A stretch of DNA of 64,000 nucleotides. Origin: Meandrina meandrites. Taxonomy: Eukaryota; Cnidaria; Anthozoa; Scleractinia; Meandrinidae. The stretch lies in contig OY855916.1 in NCBI GenBank assembly GCA_963693305.1, forward strand, positions 5,687,501-5,751,500, written 5' to 3'. The translations under genes were made by a program, and so were the position numbers. Below, piece by piece: positions 33,530 to 46,713 of the stretch (position 1 is the first letter of the stretch; each line of letters opens with the position of its first letter). The notes under the pieces are model-generated. The model made no database searches, was not told the origin of the DNA, and saw only the letters and a program-made list of their open reading frames with translations.

Positions 33530-36191
33530 GTAAGAGATTCCAAACTGTGTATGTTTAGATTCCAGGAAGTGAGAATAGTATACGATGTGTATTTTGATGA
33601 AATCAGGTAATTCCTACGTAATATCTAAGCTTAATATTTGGACGTTTTAAGGCAGTCTTGTACACGTGTCTACTGTCTTGAATCATGTTTTTCAAGAGTT
33701 GAGAAATGGCAGTATCGAATGTATCAAACGATTTCGAGAACTGTCAAGCCATGCTGGGAGAAGTAAACATTAGTCTTTCAGTCCTTGAAGAAAGGTTCAT
33801 TAAGGAATGTTTGACCTGACGTTTCTATGCAGTAAAATATAGGGCATAACTTAACAACAAGATGAGATGTTTTCCTAAAAGTTTTGATAATATTGCACCT
33901 TTGTGTGTGGCCTTTTCCTGTTTGGCTTAACTGCTACTTGGCATGTCAGACGTTGTTTTTGATATTTTGAATTAATTTTTTTGTATGTAAGAACACTTTC
34001 TTTCACGAATTCGAACAGAAGAACAAATGCGCCGCTTACAGTAAATGATCCAATACAAAGCACTTGATGTTGTAACGCGTAACACGTGCAGACCATGCGC
34101 CAAGGGTACAAAACGTTGGTACCTACCGCGTCAAAATTGGACTGATCCACGTGCGTACCTTAAAACGTGATGGCTAGCTCTGAGTAGTAGCAACGAAAAG
34201 GTGAAATGCACTGAACGCCGTATTTTTACGCGTTTTGTTTAATTCCTCACGATGCCAGGGCACAGGCCGCATTAGCAAGGTTTGTAATTTGGCCGAAGGG
34301 GCTTGGGCTTGGGTCGGTGCAAATGACCCTATTTTGTGGTTGCCTAGCAACAAACTACAGCAATGCTTGAGTTGACGTGAAATAATGTTTATTTAAAGCA
34401 CAGGCCTGGTAAAAAGATTTTGATTCAAAACAGCTTTTTAGGACAAGGTAGAAAATCTGGCTTTGCATCAACAAAAGAAGATACTTTTTCTTCAGATTTG
34501 CTGCAGCATATTTCTTCATATTTCCGAATATTTTGTAGAAGCATATTTCTTTTCTTATTTTAGAATTAGACACCACAAAACTGCGTGTGTGACCATGCAT
34601 TCCAAAACTCAGAGCTTTTGAGCAGTACTTTCATGAGGCAGAATGATCAAGTTTTACCGATTCATGATAAAAATCGAAACGGATCTGTCTTTGCTGGCAC
34701 TGCTAACTTTGTGACGTTCGTGGTTTCCATTGTGAATGTACTTATTTTAGATAAAGACAAACTTAAAAACATGTCATGTTAAAATATCATTGAAGTGATC
34801 ACTAAGGAGTCAAACAAGGCAAAATGCATTTACAAATTGGAATCCATCAAGCTACATTTAAGTGTGTATGGTGAACAAGCTATAGGTGGACAATTTCAAG
34901 CATACCTTTTCTGTTCTCCTTCTTCTCGGTTTTGCATTAATGTTGTATAGATCCATTTGAACAAATTTTGTTTTTCCTCGATTCTCTAAATTAAATCATA
35001 GCAATTTTTAGAACTGTTTTTGGCCATGTGATTTACCATAGTTGCGTCACGCTCACGTTGAAGTTATCGTCGAGGTGCCTGTGTGAGGCCAAGAGTCAAC
35101 AATAAGCCGTAATAATCATATATATGTAGCTTGGATTGTCTGTATTTTGCGGATAATTCCTACAAGTTATGATCAAAGGGTATGTATGTGTAATCCCTTT
35201 TACTGATTAGATAAATGACTGCAATCTCTTATAAAATAAATTCTTCTCAAAGCCCGTATATTTATAGAGTGATGTCAAGATCAGTATCATCACCTTTCTT
35301 ATTTGGGATGACGTATAAAATTGCTATTTCAGCTCATTTAATTACCTTTATCAATCAACTTCCAAAAAAAGCAGAAACGTTACCTGTAACAGTTTATTAA
35401 TCAAACTAACTAACAATGCCGGCAAAAAGAAATAAATGTCAGGGTTTCGGAAAGCTTGAAACATTTTGGTTATAACAAACCGGAGGATTAATAATTGAAC
35501 TAAAAGTAATACAAGCAAGACTATTTGCGATTCTGTTACTGTGTTTAAAAATAGAGACAACATAATGTCCGTGCTAAATTTGATAAAAAATGTTATCAAA
35601 TCAATGTTAAAGCATACATAAGCATCCTCAACTAGCATTTCCTTTCTCATTTACTAATAATTCGTCAAAATTAATTCTTGTTTCGTAACTGCAACTGAAG
35701 GAAAACTTAACTTGCTAAATATAAGTTGAGGTATAATGGTCACAGGAGCCATTACAAGACATCATTTACGTAAGAAGAAAGTTTTTACTATATCGCTTCA
35801 ATTGCTTTTCCAATATTGAATCACTTTTAAATTGACTGATCCCATTTTGGCTTTCTTTTAACACGACCGTGGACTTTGAACTTTCGATTATCTTGGTTTG
35901 ATTTCTCGCAATTTCGTTGAGCAAAACACCAGGGCAACAAATGATTTATTTTCCACAAAAAAAGGTTTTGTTTTTGGTACAATACCAGAAATTTGCTCCA
36001 GCTTGTAAGCTTCCAGTTGAATATCAAAGATGTCAATACTAAATATGCAAATTGTCCTGATAGTTTTACCGGTTACTAGACGTTTAGTACAGTCTGGGCT
36101 GTATATATTTCTTAAGTCATGCTGACTACAAACAGCTGACTAATATACAACTCTGTGAAACAACTGCGTTGTATAGAGTGTGAGAGAATAC
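33530..36191. other. noncoding stretch between two candidate first exons
   Basis: AT-rich, with one stray satellite unit near 34590 and short frames only. A hydrophobic 99-codon minus-strand frame at 35351-35650 is AT-rich, with no supporting context. No Ig exon was found. Confidence 0.45.
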
Positions 36192-39100
36192 ATGATGGAG
36201 GCCATTAGGTCGTGTTCTTGTTTTTTGCGTGTTTTTCAAGTCACGTGGCTCATTTTTCATCTTGCTGCAGGGAATGGTAAGAAGATAATGTAGCTATATG
36301 TTTCTATGCTTTGTATATCAAAACTGATTGGAATTCATCCAAAGCTGGCGAAACGAAGTGCTACAATTGTTATATTGAGTAAGCGTAATTGACAATTGAC
36401 AAAGAGATCGAATTCAAAATCGAAAAGAAATGTGCATTGAAACCTGTAGCCATTGTAAAGAAGGGTATGAATGCATTTTGTGGTTGAGGGGGCGCTTGCT
36501 TCTCGAAGACAAACCTTTCTATATCCTTTGTCGACCTGAATTTTCACCGCATTCATATCGCGGCAGCTGAAATCAGTCGTTTAAATCAAACCCAGGGAAT
36601 AAAAAGGAAATAAAAGTAACCACTTAGTTTAAAGGTATCGTGCAGCAATTGTACTTCTTAAAAATATGTAGAAATCGTCTTTGGCCCAACGAATTTTAGG
36701 TTCATTTTATAGAAACATGAAATACATATTAAGCTAGGATATTTGTGTTTCAAAAGCTCTATTGCCTAAAGAGTTAATATATGTTCAAAGATATCTTTTT
36801 TTCCCACTAGTAAGTGACACTTTGAAGCGGGGAAGAAATCCGTTTTTCCGCGCTTGTCTGAAGCTGAAAGCAACGAGGCATAAAAGAGGAGAAATGATAA
36901 ACATCTATCAGTCTTAACTATGCTTGTTGATATTTGTCCTATTTTTAAATATTTAGGTAGTGTAATATAATTCTCTCCTGTCCTAAAAAGTGAATTGTTT
37001 AAGCGAATTTTGCAAGCTGTGGGCTGTTTTATTTCGTACAGCTCGATCTGTGAGTTTCGTAAAACCAAACACTCTGGCCTGTTAATTCGTGCGACCTTGC
37101 ACATTTTCTACAGTTCGGTGCTGGCATGGTCTGATCTCAAATATTGCACCGGCCTGTGTACAACTGGCTCTTCAATCTGGCTGGAGTTTAGTCACGAAAA
37201 GAAATACGAAGAAAATTGATTAAAAACCTCGTTACAAGAAGTTTGCGCTCACAAAATGAAAATCAAGACTTATTTTTTAACCTTCTGCCGTAAAACTATC
37301 GACTGAACGTAGTTGTTAATGTCTGGTAGGCTAGGTTCTAGACAGCGAATTTTCAAACAAGTATGGCAGGTAACGTTAGTGGTGTATTCTTCTTCAATTT
37401 AGCCATCAAGATGCAATGTTTAACACAACAAGCACACGATTATTGAAATATTTTAGGCTCATTCACTGGACTAAAGATATCAATTTCACACAAACGTTAA
37501 CAGTTTACAATGTCCGTCTTGCCTCAATTAATCAAGAACTCAGTCCGTCAGCAGTCAGTCAGTCAGTCAGTCAGTCAGTCAGTCAGTCAGTCAGTCAGTC
37601 AGTCAGTCAGTCAGTCAGTCAGTCAGTCAGTCAGTCAGTCAACCTACCAACCAACCAACCAACCAACCAACCAACCAACCAATCAACCAACCAACCAACC
37701 AACCAACCAACCAACCAACCAACCAACCAACCAACCAACCAGCCAGCCAACCAACCAACCAGCCAACCAACCAACCAACCAACCAACCAACCAGCCAACC
37801 AACCAACCAACCAACCAACCAACCAACCAACCAACCAACCAACCAACCAACCAACCAACCAACCAACCAACCAACCAACCAACCAATCAACCAACCAACC
37901 AATCAACCAACCAAACAGATATAATAACAGCAGATAATAACAAAACATGTAAAATTATATTAAATATATATATGGTTTAAAAACATGATTTACTAGAAAT
38001 CCATAAAGGCTAATCTTATTGGTATTTCATTTGTATTTTAGCTACTGTTAGATTCTTTATTGTAAACAGACCAGTACCTCTTTTTGGATAGTACAGTGCA
38101 ATAAAAATATACTATCCTACAATACTCATCTATAAAAAAATCTCTGAGCCAGCCAGTCGGTCGGTCGATCGGTCGGTCGGTCGGTAGATCGGTCGGTCGG
38201 TTAGTCGGTATTCTGTTACGAATCAAGTACAATGACCATTCCTTTAATTTCTTACAGAGAGGCTTGCACTTGACGATAACCTCACACGACTGGAAATCAC
38301 CACTATCCTTGGACGTCCTGTCAATCTTGGTTGCTATGTGACCAAAACTAACACGAGTGTAGCTCCCCAGGCCCAGGCTCCTTCTTCTCTCACATATGTC
38401 TGGTTAAAGGACAACAATTCTGTTCCACAGACTGAAAACTCAAGAATACACGAGAACGTTCTCGTTATAATCCCAGCGGATGACACAGACTTCGGAATAT
38501 ACATGTGTAATGTCACCAATGGCGTATCTAGTACGCGATGTAGAATCGAACTGAAACGGGGATGGACCAAAGCCGGTAAGTTAAAACATTTTTAAAAGAA
38601 GAAATGTTTATGACAATTAAGGTTGCACAAGTACTTGCAACAGTTGGAAATAAGCCTGGAAATGTAACTGCGATAATGATGCTTTCACCTCGCCTTCTTT
38701 GACATTTATTTGGCATTCTATTCGGGGACATAAACTAGTCAGAATTGACCTTAGCTCCTCTCAACGTAGATGGTTTTCAAAATTACTTCGTACCTCTGTC
38801 ACAGACCACCTCATTTTGTTATTTGACCTGACTCCTTGGGTGAACATAAGACCTCTTTGATTCTGCCACAGTCTATTTTTGTTAGAGGGGGATGTTCTCT
38901 AATGATGGGTGGCTCAACATGCTTCTTCCCTTTCTCAAAAATGTTACCATTCCTATCCTAGAACACAAAACAATTGTAACTGGATGCGTGAACATCTCAG
39001 TGTTGATGCCTGTACTAGCAGTGGCCGTGTTGTCCTTCCTGTTATTCATTCATCTTCTGATCAGGAGGAAGGATAAGCAAGATGTGCCACCGGCAACTCC

Positions 39101-39995
39101 TCAGGAGAACAAAGGACAGCGCAGAAAATCATCTGTGGCCCACCCCCACGCGGAACAACGCCTGGAAACGAGACGACTATCGAGAGATCTCCTGTACAAC
39201 AGTTTCAGAGCTGAAGGCACTAATAACAACGAGTCGAAACAGGCAGTCGTGTCCATCGAGATGCACGTCGGAGGGGATCTTCACGGTACACCAGAAAGCA
39301 AAACAGATCAGAATGTTTCGCGTGAGCGAAGGAAAGGTTTTTACAATAAATCTTTTCGAAATGCCTCGGTTGATCTAGATGATGTGGACGTTACCTTGCA
39401 TGTGCCAGGAGACAAGGGGACTGACGAGGGAGAGAGTCCTGAAGAGATGGGATTCTTCAACAAGGATTTCAAAAACGATTCCATGGATTCCATAGAAAGC
39501 GTCGAGGACCGTGACTACACCATGGCATCAGTGGTCAGTGTATTCAATGAGTCCAAAGGCGAGGTAGAGAATAGTTTTCACCATAAAATACTTAAAAACG
39601 AGTCCGTGGAAAGTAGTGAAGAGGTAGACGAGGTCTTCGCCAATAGATCAGAAGGAGCAATTCTCGACAAGTCCAAAAGTGGCAATAGAAAAGGATTCTT
39701 TAATCAGACTTTCCATAGTGATTCCATGGAAGTGTCCGATGACTCAGCCAGCGCATCAGGTGAGACGGCGGCAGATGAGGCTAAAGATGTCGCAGGCAGA
39801 TCAGTGGGAGCAGTCCTCGACAAATCCAAGAGTGGTAACAGGAAGGGGTTCTTCAATAAAACTTTCCATACCGACTCCATGGATATCCCGGATGAAGATG
39901 TCCAGGATGATGGCGCCCGCGCCTCAGGTGATACAGCGGCAGACGAGACAAAGGATAAAACTGAGCATGCGCCTTCAGAAGACACGCACTTTTAA
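36192..39995 (+). CDS. Ig receptor C: signal peptide, one Ig domain, TM, tail with aromatic repeats
   Basis: Exons 36192-36276, 38258-38575 and 38962-39995 join through phase-1 introns to 478 aa. Exon 1 is a signal peptide ([20 protein letters not shown]). Exon 2 is the Ig domain ([37 protein letters not shown]) with the family's extra cysteine (STRCRIE) and a 9-residue insertion rich in Ala, Pro and Gln between strands B and C. Exon 3 begins with a stalk, Cys143, the conserved membrane segment [15 protein letters not shown] and basic RRKDK. The tail of about 300 residues is acidic and serine-rich and repeats an aromatic motif: [28 protein letters not shown] and [10 protein letters not shown], each followed by Asp/Asn-Ser-Met/Val-Asp/Glu. 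A more diverged copy is NSFHHKIL. Spliced instead from 33463 the protein would be 472 aa. A scaffold-binding, phosphorylated signalling tail is inferred. Confidence 0.85.
37551..37916. repeat. compound microsatellite (CAGT)n then (CAAC)n
   Basis: About 90 bp of CAGT units run directly into about 275 bp of CAAC units, with scattered CAGC and CAAT variants. It is in intron 1 of Ig receptor C. Frames through it on both strands are artefacts of a period of four, which gives a repeat of four codons. Confidence 0.97.
38148..38212. repeat. (GGTC)n microsatellite
   Basis: Tandem GGTC/GATC units ending about 45 bp before the Ig exon of receptor C. Confidence 0.9.
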
Positions 39996-40414
39996 GCTGC
40001 TCTGGCCAACGTCCTCAAAAATTCACCGATGCAAATGAAAATATAAATTTTGGTAATAATATTGTAATTTATTTTGTTTCCCAAAACGTCAACCATTTTA
40101 GTGGAGAGTTTAGATTGGAGATACTATTGGATCAAACTTCGGTTTTTTCATTTGTCGCCGGTGAGATCCAGAGAGATTAATTGAATTTGTCATAAAAAGG
40201 AGAAGAGCAGTACTAAATTTAGCATTAAAGTCTCCTTCTGCGGTTCCTCGTGAAATATTTTTGGGATTCAGTTAAGCCTGGGGATTAAAGAGTTTTAAAA
40301 GTACCACAAATGAGTTTGCAGTAACGCCAACTTGGCAAAATGTATACAGTGACACTAGTAGAGATCGCCTTGCGAAATATGTGTTGTTGAAATGGCTTTT
40401 AAGGATGCCTAAAC

Positions 40415-41280
40415 CACAGGGAGCCCGGACAAACTGTTTGTTTGCACATTAGCATTTTTGTGTATATTAGCATTTTTATAGCAAATGTATAGGATTTACT
40501 GAACGGCTCGCAGAATTGCGTGTAATAACGTAAAATATGAACAAATTACATAATAAGTAAACGTAAGTTTATCTTACCAGTTTTGTGGTGTGGTTCTTTT
40601 GGCTCGAAATTGCGAATTTGAGCGGTTTGAAGGATTTGGGTTGTGTCGGACTATTGACATCACTACCCATGCTAGTGAGTATTGATTTTGCCTTTGCCCA
40701 CCTATCCACGGGACGAAACCTTGAACGACCATTGTTTAATTGTGTCCAATCGGAAAGAGGCTAGGGAATAGCAAATTCCCTTCGGCACAACTTTTTGTGG
40801 CTACGCATTCGGACGGCTTAAAATTTTTGGTTACCCGTTTTTGTTCGAAGGCTAGCTCTGGGCCGTTTGGATGAATTTTCGATCGAACAATACGAGAAGA
40901 TTCCTCAAACCTTCCTCTTACATGTTGCTCAGTTTGAAAGCTGTGCGATGGGATTTTCTGGTCGAAAATCGCCTCGGCGCTGGAGCTGTTCGAATTTGGA
41001 GCTGTTGGAGTTTCCACCCTTTCGTTATAATTATATATGTAGAAAGCAGCAAACGCGAAATCCTTCAAACCGCTCAAATTCGCAATTTCGAGCCAAAAGA
41101 ACCACACCACAAAACTGGTAAGATAAACTTACGTTTACTTATTATGTAATTTGTTCATATTTTACGTTATTACACGCAATTCTGCGAGCCGTTCAGTGAA
41201 TCCTATACATTTGCTATAAAAATGCTAATATACACAAAAATGCTAATGTGCAAACAAACAGTTTGTCCGGGCTCCCTGTG
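40415..41280. mobile_element. foldback DNA transposon, 223-bp terminal inverted repeats
   Basis: 40415-40637 and 41058-41280 are near-identical inverse copies starting CACAGGGAGCCCGGACAAAC. The element is bounded by a 7-bp direct repeat, CCTAAAC (40408-40414 and 41281-41287), a clear target duplication. The 420-bp centre has no transposase, so the element is non-autonomous. It begins 420 bp past the stop codon of Ig receptor C. Confidence 0.93.
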
Positions 41281-41287
41281 CCTAAAC

Positions 41288-43048
41288 TCGTGTAAATATG
41301 TGCCGATCAGTCGAGAAAAAGGTTTATGAGTGAAAGACAAAGAGTGGTTTTATACTTCTCAAAATTTATCTCATCTCCCACAAAGACTTGTCATTGGAAA
41401 TACATGTTCTTTTAGCTTCGTTTTGGAAATTCAGAGGTGTTAATGAAACATTTCCCTATACTATTTTTATTTGCCATTTGTAGGTGAAAATCGCTTTAGG
41501 TTTCTGCTTTTGGTTTGAAAATGAATTGTGTTATTTAGGAGGCAAGGCACATTTTTTGAGGGCCTAATTTAGTGTAGAATAAAAAAACAATCGTCAAAAA
41601 CGTAATTGTGAATATTATCATTATGATATAATTATTATAAGAAATTATTCCGTATGTATAAGGTGCTGTTCCCTCTATTTTCATTTTAAAATTTAAGTTC
41701 CTATAAAACCTTTTGTCAAACTTTGCCAATAGGTAAAGTTTGACAACGTACATTCTCAGCACAATTAAGTTCTCTTTCAGAAGTTTGACCTTAAAGCACA
41801 CTATTTTGCCTATCTTGGTAAGCATTGTAAAATCTAGTTTAATATCAGCAAAAAGTGTACAAATATAGAAACAGGGGGCTGGTATTAATGAAAAGGGTTG
41901 TCATAAGATAATTTATAAACCATAAAGAAAGATGTAAAATTTGTAAAATTAAGTTTTTATCATTCTTCATAACTGATATAAGGAATTAAATTAATATTCT
42001 GCAGTTTTGCACTGCCCTAACAACCTATAATTGCCTGTAGTTTATTAAACTCTGTTGTAACTGATGAAGGAGTAAATTCCCTAAATTTCACCACCAGACA
42101 CCCTCCAAGGCCCTCTTCTTCAAAACAAACACAACTGCACCTTACGGTTTAGAAAAATGGTTATTTCAAAATTAAAGTTAATTTACCTAAATGGAACAAA
42201 TAAAGCGGGGCGAGTGAAAATATGAGGCTTTTATTTATATCTTGGCAGTTAATAAACTAGTACAAGGCTACAACTGCCTACAAGCCTCTGCTGTGAATAA
42301 AATTTTTAGCAATTTTTTATCAAAAACATTAGTAGCAAAAATAGCCTAAAGTATGTACAGATATTTCTATAAAACTGTGTTTTCAACTTTCTGGTTGCTC
42401 AAGACTTGAGAAAATAAAATAAAACTGCCGAAACACTAAGCTTCATTTTCGCGAGTTTAAATATTTTTTTATTTATATTTTCAGTTCACTTGGAATCAAC
42501 TTTTGGACAAGGGCATTTCTTTTTTTCGTTAAAAGAAAGCTTTTAACACTCGTTGTTGTTGTCAATATTTTACACTTAAGAGTGAGAAAGTGTTTTCTTC
42601 ACGGGTGGGTTGGGATAACTATAATTGCTGGTCAATACTATTTTGAAAGTCGATTTTCTTTAGCGAGGATGCCGACTGCAAAGCGTTGGACAAGGATCAC
42701 ATAGTGGCACAAATCCCAGACTACGCCTTGTGCTCGTTATTTGTAGAAAGTATTCTCAGAAAAGTGCGCACAAGTTACCAGCAATTCTAAGAATTCACTA
42801 TAAAGTTGCTTACAAAAATGAACCTTTTATACATTTTTATGCAAAAAGGTGTGCCAATTTCAAATCTTTCATTTCAAAATAATTTACATAAAAAAGTGAC
42901 GTTTAAAAACCCTGTTTGAATCACGTATGAAGATACCTGAAGGAATCGCTAACTACGTGTTCACTCGAAAAACTGTTCTTCAAAGCTACCTGCTTGGTTA
43001 GGCTGTGAAAACATTTGAGATTGTTAAAACACAAAACGTCACTTGAAG
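41288..43048. other. intergenic, AT-rich, nothing recognised
   Basis: High AT content and dense stop codons on both strands. The longest frame (41535-41825, minus) is AT-driven. No splice-supported exon was seen. Confidence 0.45.
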
Positions 43049-43268
43049 CAACCCTTCAAGTTTATTTTTTTCCTTAGTGGCCAGTTGGCCACCAACGGCT
43101 CAAGGTTGGTCGCCAGTGAAAAATTTCAGTCGCTAAATTAAGCTCACGCTTTCAATCCTTCTTCTCAATTTTGGTCGCCAGGCTGGCGTCTTTGGTTCCA
43201 ATTTAGTCGCCAGCTCCAAAATTTTAGTCGCCATGGCGACTAAAATGGTCTTAACTTGGAGGGTTGTG
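43049..43268. mobile_element. MITE family 1, copy 2
   Basis: Same family, length and orientation as 4539-4760: it starts CAACCCTTCAAGTT and ends AACTTGGAGGGTTG. The flanks TGAAG and TGAAA suggest a slightly decayed 5-bp target duplication. It lies about 120 bp past the stop of the DUF4470-type gene. Confidence 0.8.
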
Positions 43269-43389
43269 AAACTGCAGTAACTGATGCACGAAAGGTTCCG
43301 AGTACTTTCTATAACAATCTAGTTCAAACAACAACCTTTAAAAGTCCGTTCTATTTCAACCAAGAACAAACAATAAAATTGTCTTCATT

Positions 43390-46300
43390 TTAATCCTGGA
43401 CTTCAGACTGTGTGTTTTCTTCTTGGAATCTAAGCTGCAGAACTGAGTCGATCCACACTGGATTTACTGTCTCAGTTTGCTGCACTCGTTTTGCGTTGGA
43501 ATACAGAAGTCTCTTTAAAAGAGCCTGACCCTGCAAAAAACAAAAACATTATTGCGTTAGGCTCTTTTCAAAACGTAGTGCAATTTAGGTTGACTCATAG
43601 TAGTTTTTATTCCCTTTTTTCTAAAAATACTTTTTTATTATCCCAGCTTGCCTGTATAATTTAGCTGCAAAGTCACCCCAATTCCTTGTCTTTGAATCGT
43701 TATTGGCTCATTTTGAAGATCAAACTTTTAGTAAAGTGATTACTGGTAAGAATACAAAATTTAGAAATCTATATTAGAATGACTTTTTCTTTAGAATAAT
43801 AATTTCTAAATTGCAAATTCAAAGCGAGGCATGTCTTAGATAATATAACACAATGAACCAAGGTCAAACCAAGTAAAATTCAAAAGAACACACGCAACAG
43901 GTGCCAAGCGCGGGAAAATAAACGTGAGCGCGATCAGTCTTGCTCCTGATTGGCTAAAAACCTGAGTATGTTTCTTTCATTGGTTAGAGCGCTGCTTGAG
44001 AATCTTATAAACTAGTTAAAGATCTTAACAAACACAAACTTAAGCAAATCGTTCACTGCGTTTGGCCCCGAACGGAAAATTATTTCTAAATTATAACCTC
44101 TTTTGACACATGTGCCATCGGGCTCTCCTCTCTGTTTGCCATCATTTGTTTCAGGAACTCCCTGTATTTGGAAGTACTAGCTAACTCTCTGTTGCCTTTT
44201 GAAGGGAAAGCTGTCACGCTATGATCACAAAACAAGACCTTGGCGAGTGGAACCTGTCTGTGACAGTAAACCTCTTGTACGACTATGGTGAAGTTCGGTG
44301 GATTTTCATTTGTGCCACATGCCTCGTGAATGGTGAAGCACGTATTTTTCTGTTAAAGAATGAAGCAAAAGCAAAATGAAACAAAACAGTCGAACCTGTG
44401 TTAAGCGGACACTCAAATATATGTTTTATTTAAAATTGAAAAAGAAGAAATTTGTGGGGCCTGGGAGAATATTTAAAAATATTTTATACAGGGAGACTTC
44501 GATCCGTGTTCCAAAACCTTTCCCTTTTATATACCATTTCGACAGTAAAAAATATCCCTTTTATATACCTCGTGGGTGGGGCGGTGACCTAATGGTAGTG
44601 CACTGGACTCCAGATCGAGAGGTCGGGGTTCAAGCCCAGCCCGGGGTCACCGTGTTGTGTTACTGGGCAAGATGCTTTACTCTCACAGTGATCTCATAAT
44701 CAGTTTTATAAATGGCTACCGGCGAATTCAATGCCTGGGTCCGTGCGATGGTCGATCAAGGCGTATTCAGGAGGGAAAGCGAAAAGGTTGCAATTATCTC
44801 CTTACCTTGGGATATTCAACAAACGACGCGATGATACACTGTAATACATTTTGCAATTCTTCAAAGGCCGAGATGTCCTGGGGAGCTGTTTGGTCCTCAT
44901 CATCGATTTCATTGAAAACTATCAAAAAACTAAAAGAGAGAAAAACACCTGATCAGTTACGTTACCGTTCGTCGAGGCCTCATTAAAATAAAAACGATTA
45001 GAACGTTGCGATGGGCTATCTTCACGTTGTTAGTTTTCTTCTGTGTGCCAACCGTGTAGTTATTTGGCCCAGTATAAGTATATGTATTTATTTAACTCTG
45101 AAAAGCCTCATCAGGGATGGGTTAATAAAATTTGTTTGTATGTATGTATTAGGTTTTTATGAAATTTGTGCTACATTGGAGGAAAAGTGAAAAAATTGCG
45201 TAGATAATTATCAACTTGAAGTAGATGAACGGCGATTTACCCGCTCGAACGAAGTTGGAAAGCTTACATTTTAGCGTAAGTCCTTCGTCGAAAAACATTG
45301 TTCAAACATAAGCAAAAATCTTTTTTAGACCAAAAAAAACAACGAGAAGAGAAAGCATTCAGAACAAACACTTACAACAAACAAGTTATTGACGGTCCTA
45401 ACTTAAATTTATTTTATAATTTAAATTATCATGTCCGTAAGTCTCTTATTATACTGCAGACAAGACCACCAATCATACTTATCTAACTTTAAGAAAAGGA
45501 AAGCTTGATTAATTTCAAAAGAGCCATACTTTAAGTCTTCTTTGGAAGTCCATCTTGGTAGGGTCGAAAAGTCCATGATGGGAGGCCGCTTGATGCATGC
45601 TTGTCCAAAAACGCCAAATTCACTCTTGGGAAAATGGCATCTGAGTCTCTTTTTGTCCTTTAACACTTGAACTTTAGATGTTTTCTCGTCCACAGGAGCA
45701 GAAAAATAGAGTTTCAGTGGTTTCCTTAAAAATAATATCAAATCATTATAAACTTAATACGAGCATACAGCCCAATATTCCACTTGGAGAACGGATAAAT
45801 GATGATGATGATTAACTTTTAAAATAATGTGGTTAGCACTTAGTTCTCATATAACTCGGCAATAACTTTGATATTTGGTTTAAGTTTATAAACCCCTAAA
45901 CCAAGCTATTCTTTATAAAAGGCATGCAGTCGAACCACTCCTTACGGACGCCTCTATAATATGGACACCTCCTCTCTACGGACAGTTCACTTGGTCCGAA
46001 AGACACAAAAAGTCATTCCTCTGAAATTCGGACACCTCTATAATATAAACACTCTTCCCTGTCTCTTAGTGTCCTTTTTAAAGAGGTTCGACTGTATTGT
46101 TAAGATAACTACAAACTTTTAAGCGGATTACCGACTAAGTAGGAGCTACGACTCCGTAGCACTTTGTATCATTTCCCACTGAGGCGGGGCACTGTCTAAT
46201 CTTCTGCTATAGGGGGCGTGTAGTGTTTGTTCCTATCAAGGTTAAATACCATAGTCATATGCATTAGATACTCAGCCGTAATAACGATTTGTCTGTGGCA

Positions 46301-46672
46301 AAAGAGTCGGAATATTAAACACGAAGAGAATCAGAAGGTGCTAGGACTTTTCAAGTATCAGTCACTATGTTTTGGAATTTCAGATTGGAATTCACTTCCC
46401 AATGAAATTAAGAGTAGCTCTAGTTTAGAAATTCTTAAGAAGTCTTTATATAAGTATTTTTTAAAGACCTATGACCATATTCATCATTTTACTATATCCT
46501 AGGTTATTCTTTTTACATATTTATATATATTGTATTAATTCTTAGATAAATTACATTTTATTTTTATTCCTCCACTATTTACATGTATAGATACGTTTAT
46601 TTTGAATTTGTTTAGAGAGCCACAAGTTCATCAGTGTTTACTGTTAAGTGTCACCCTCGAAAAATAACGTTG

Positions 46673-46713
<41 letters not shown>

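Noticed and set aside
35351..35650. Hydrophobic 99-codon minus-strand frame
   Set aside because: Hydrophobicity follows from T-rich sequence; no start context, splice sites or homologous neighbour.
37416..37980. Long frames of Ser-Gln and Asn-Gln-Pro-Thr repeats, and Gly-Trp-Leu-Val on the reverse strand
   Set aside because: All are translations of the CAGT/CAAC microsatellite in an intron.
16831..39995. ITIM or ITAM signalling motifs in the receptor tails
   Set aside because: Tail tyrosines (GDYETDL, SHYMEKM in [21 protein letters not shown] in C) do not match the ITIM spacing with a hydrophobic +3 residue, and B has no tail tyrosine.
40736..41110. 124-codon minus-strand frame inside the foldback element
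   Set aside because: It overlaps the inverted arm and shows no transposase or other domain.
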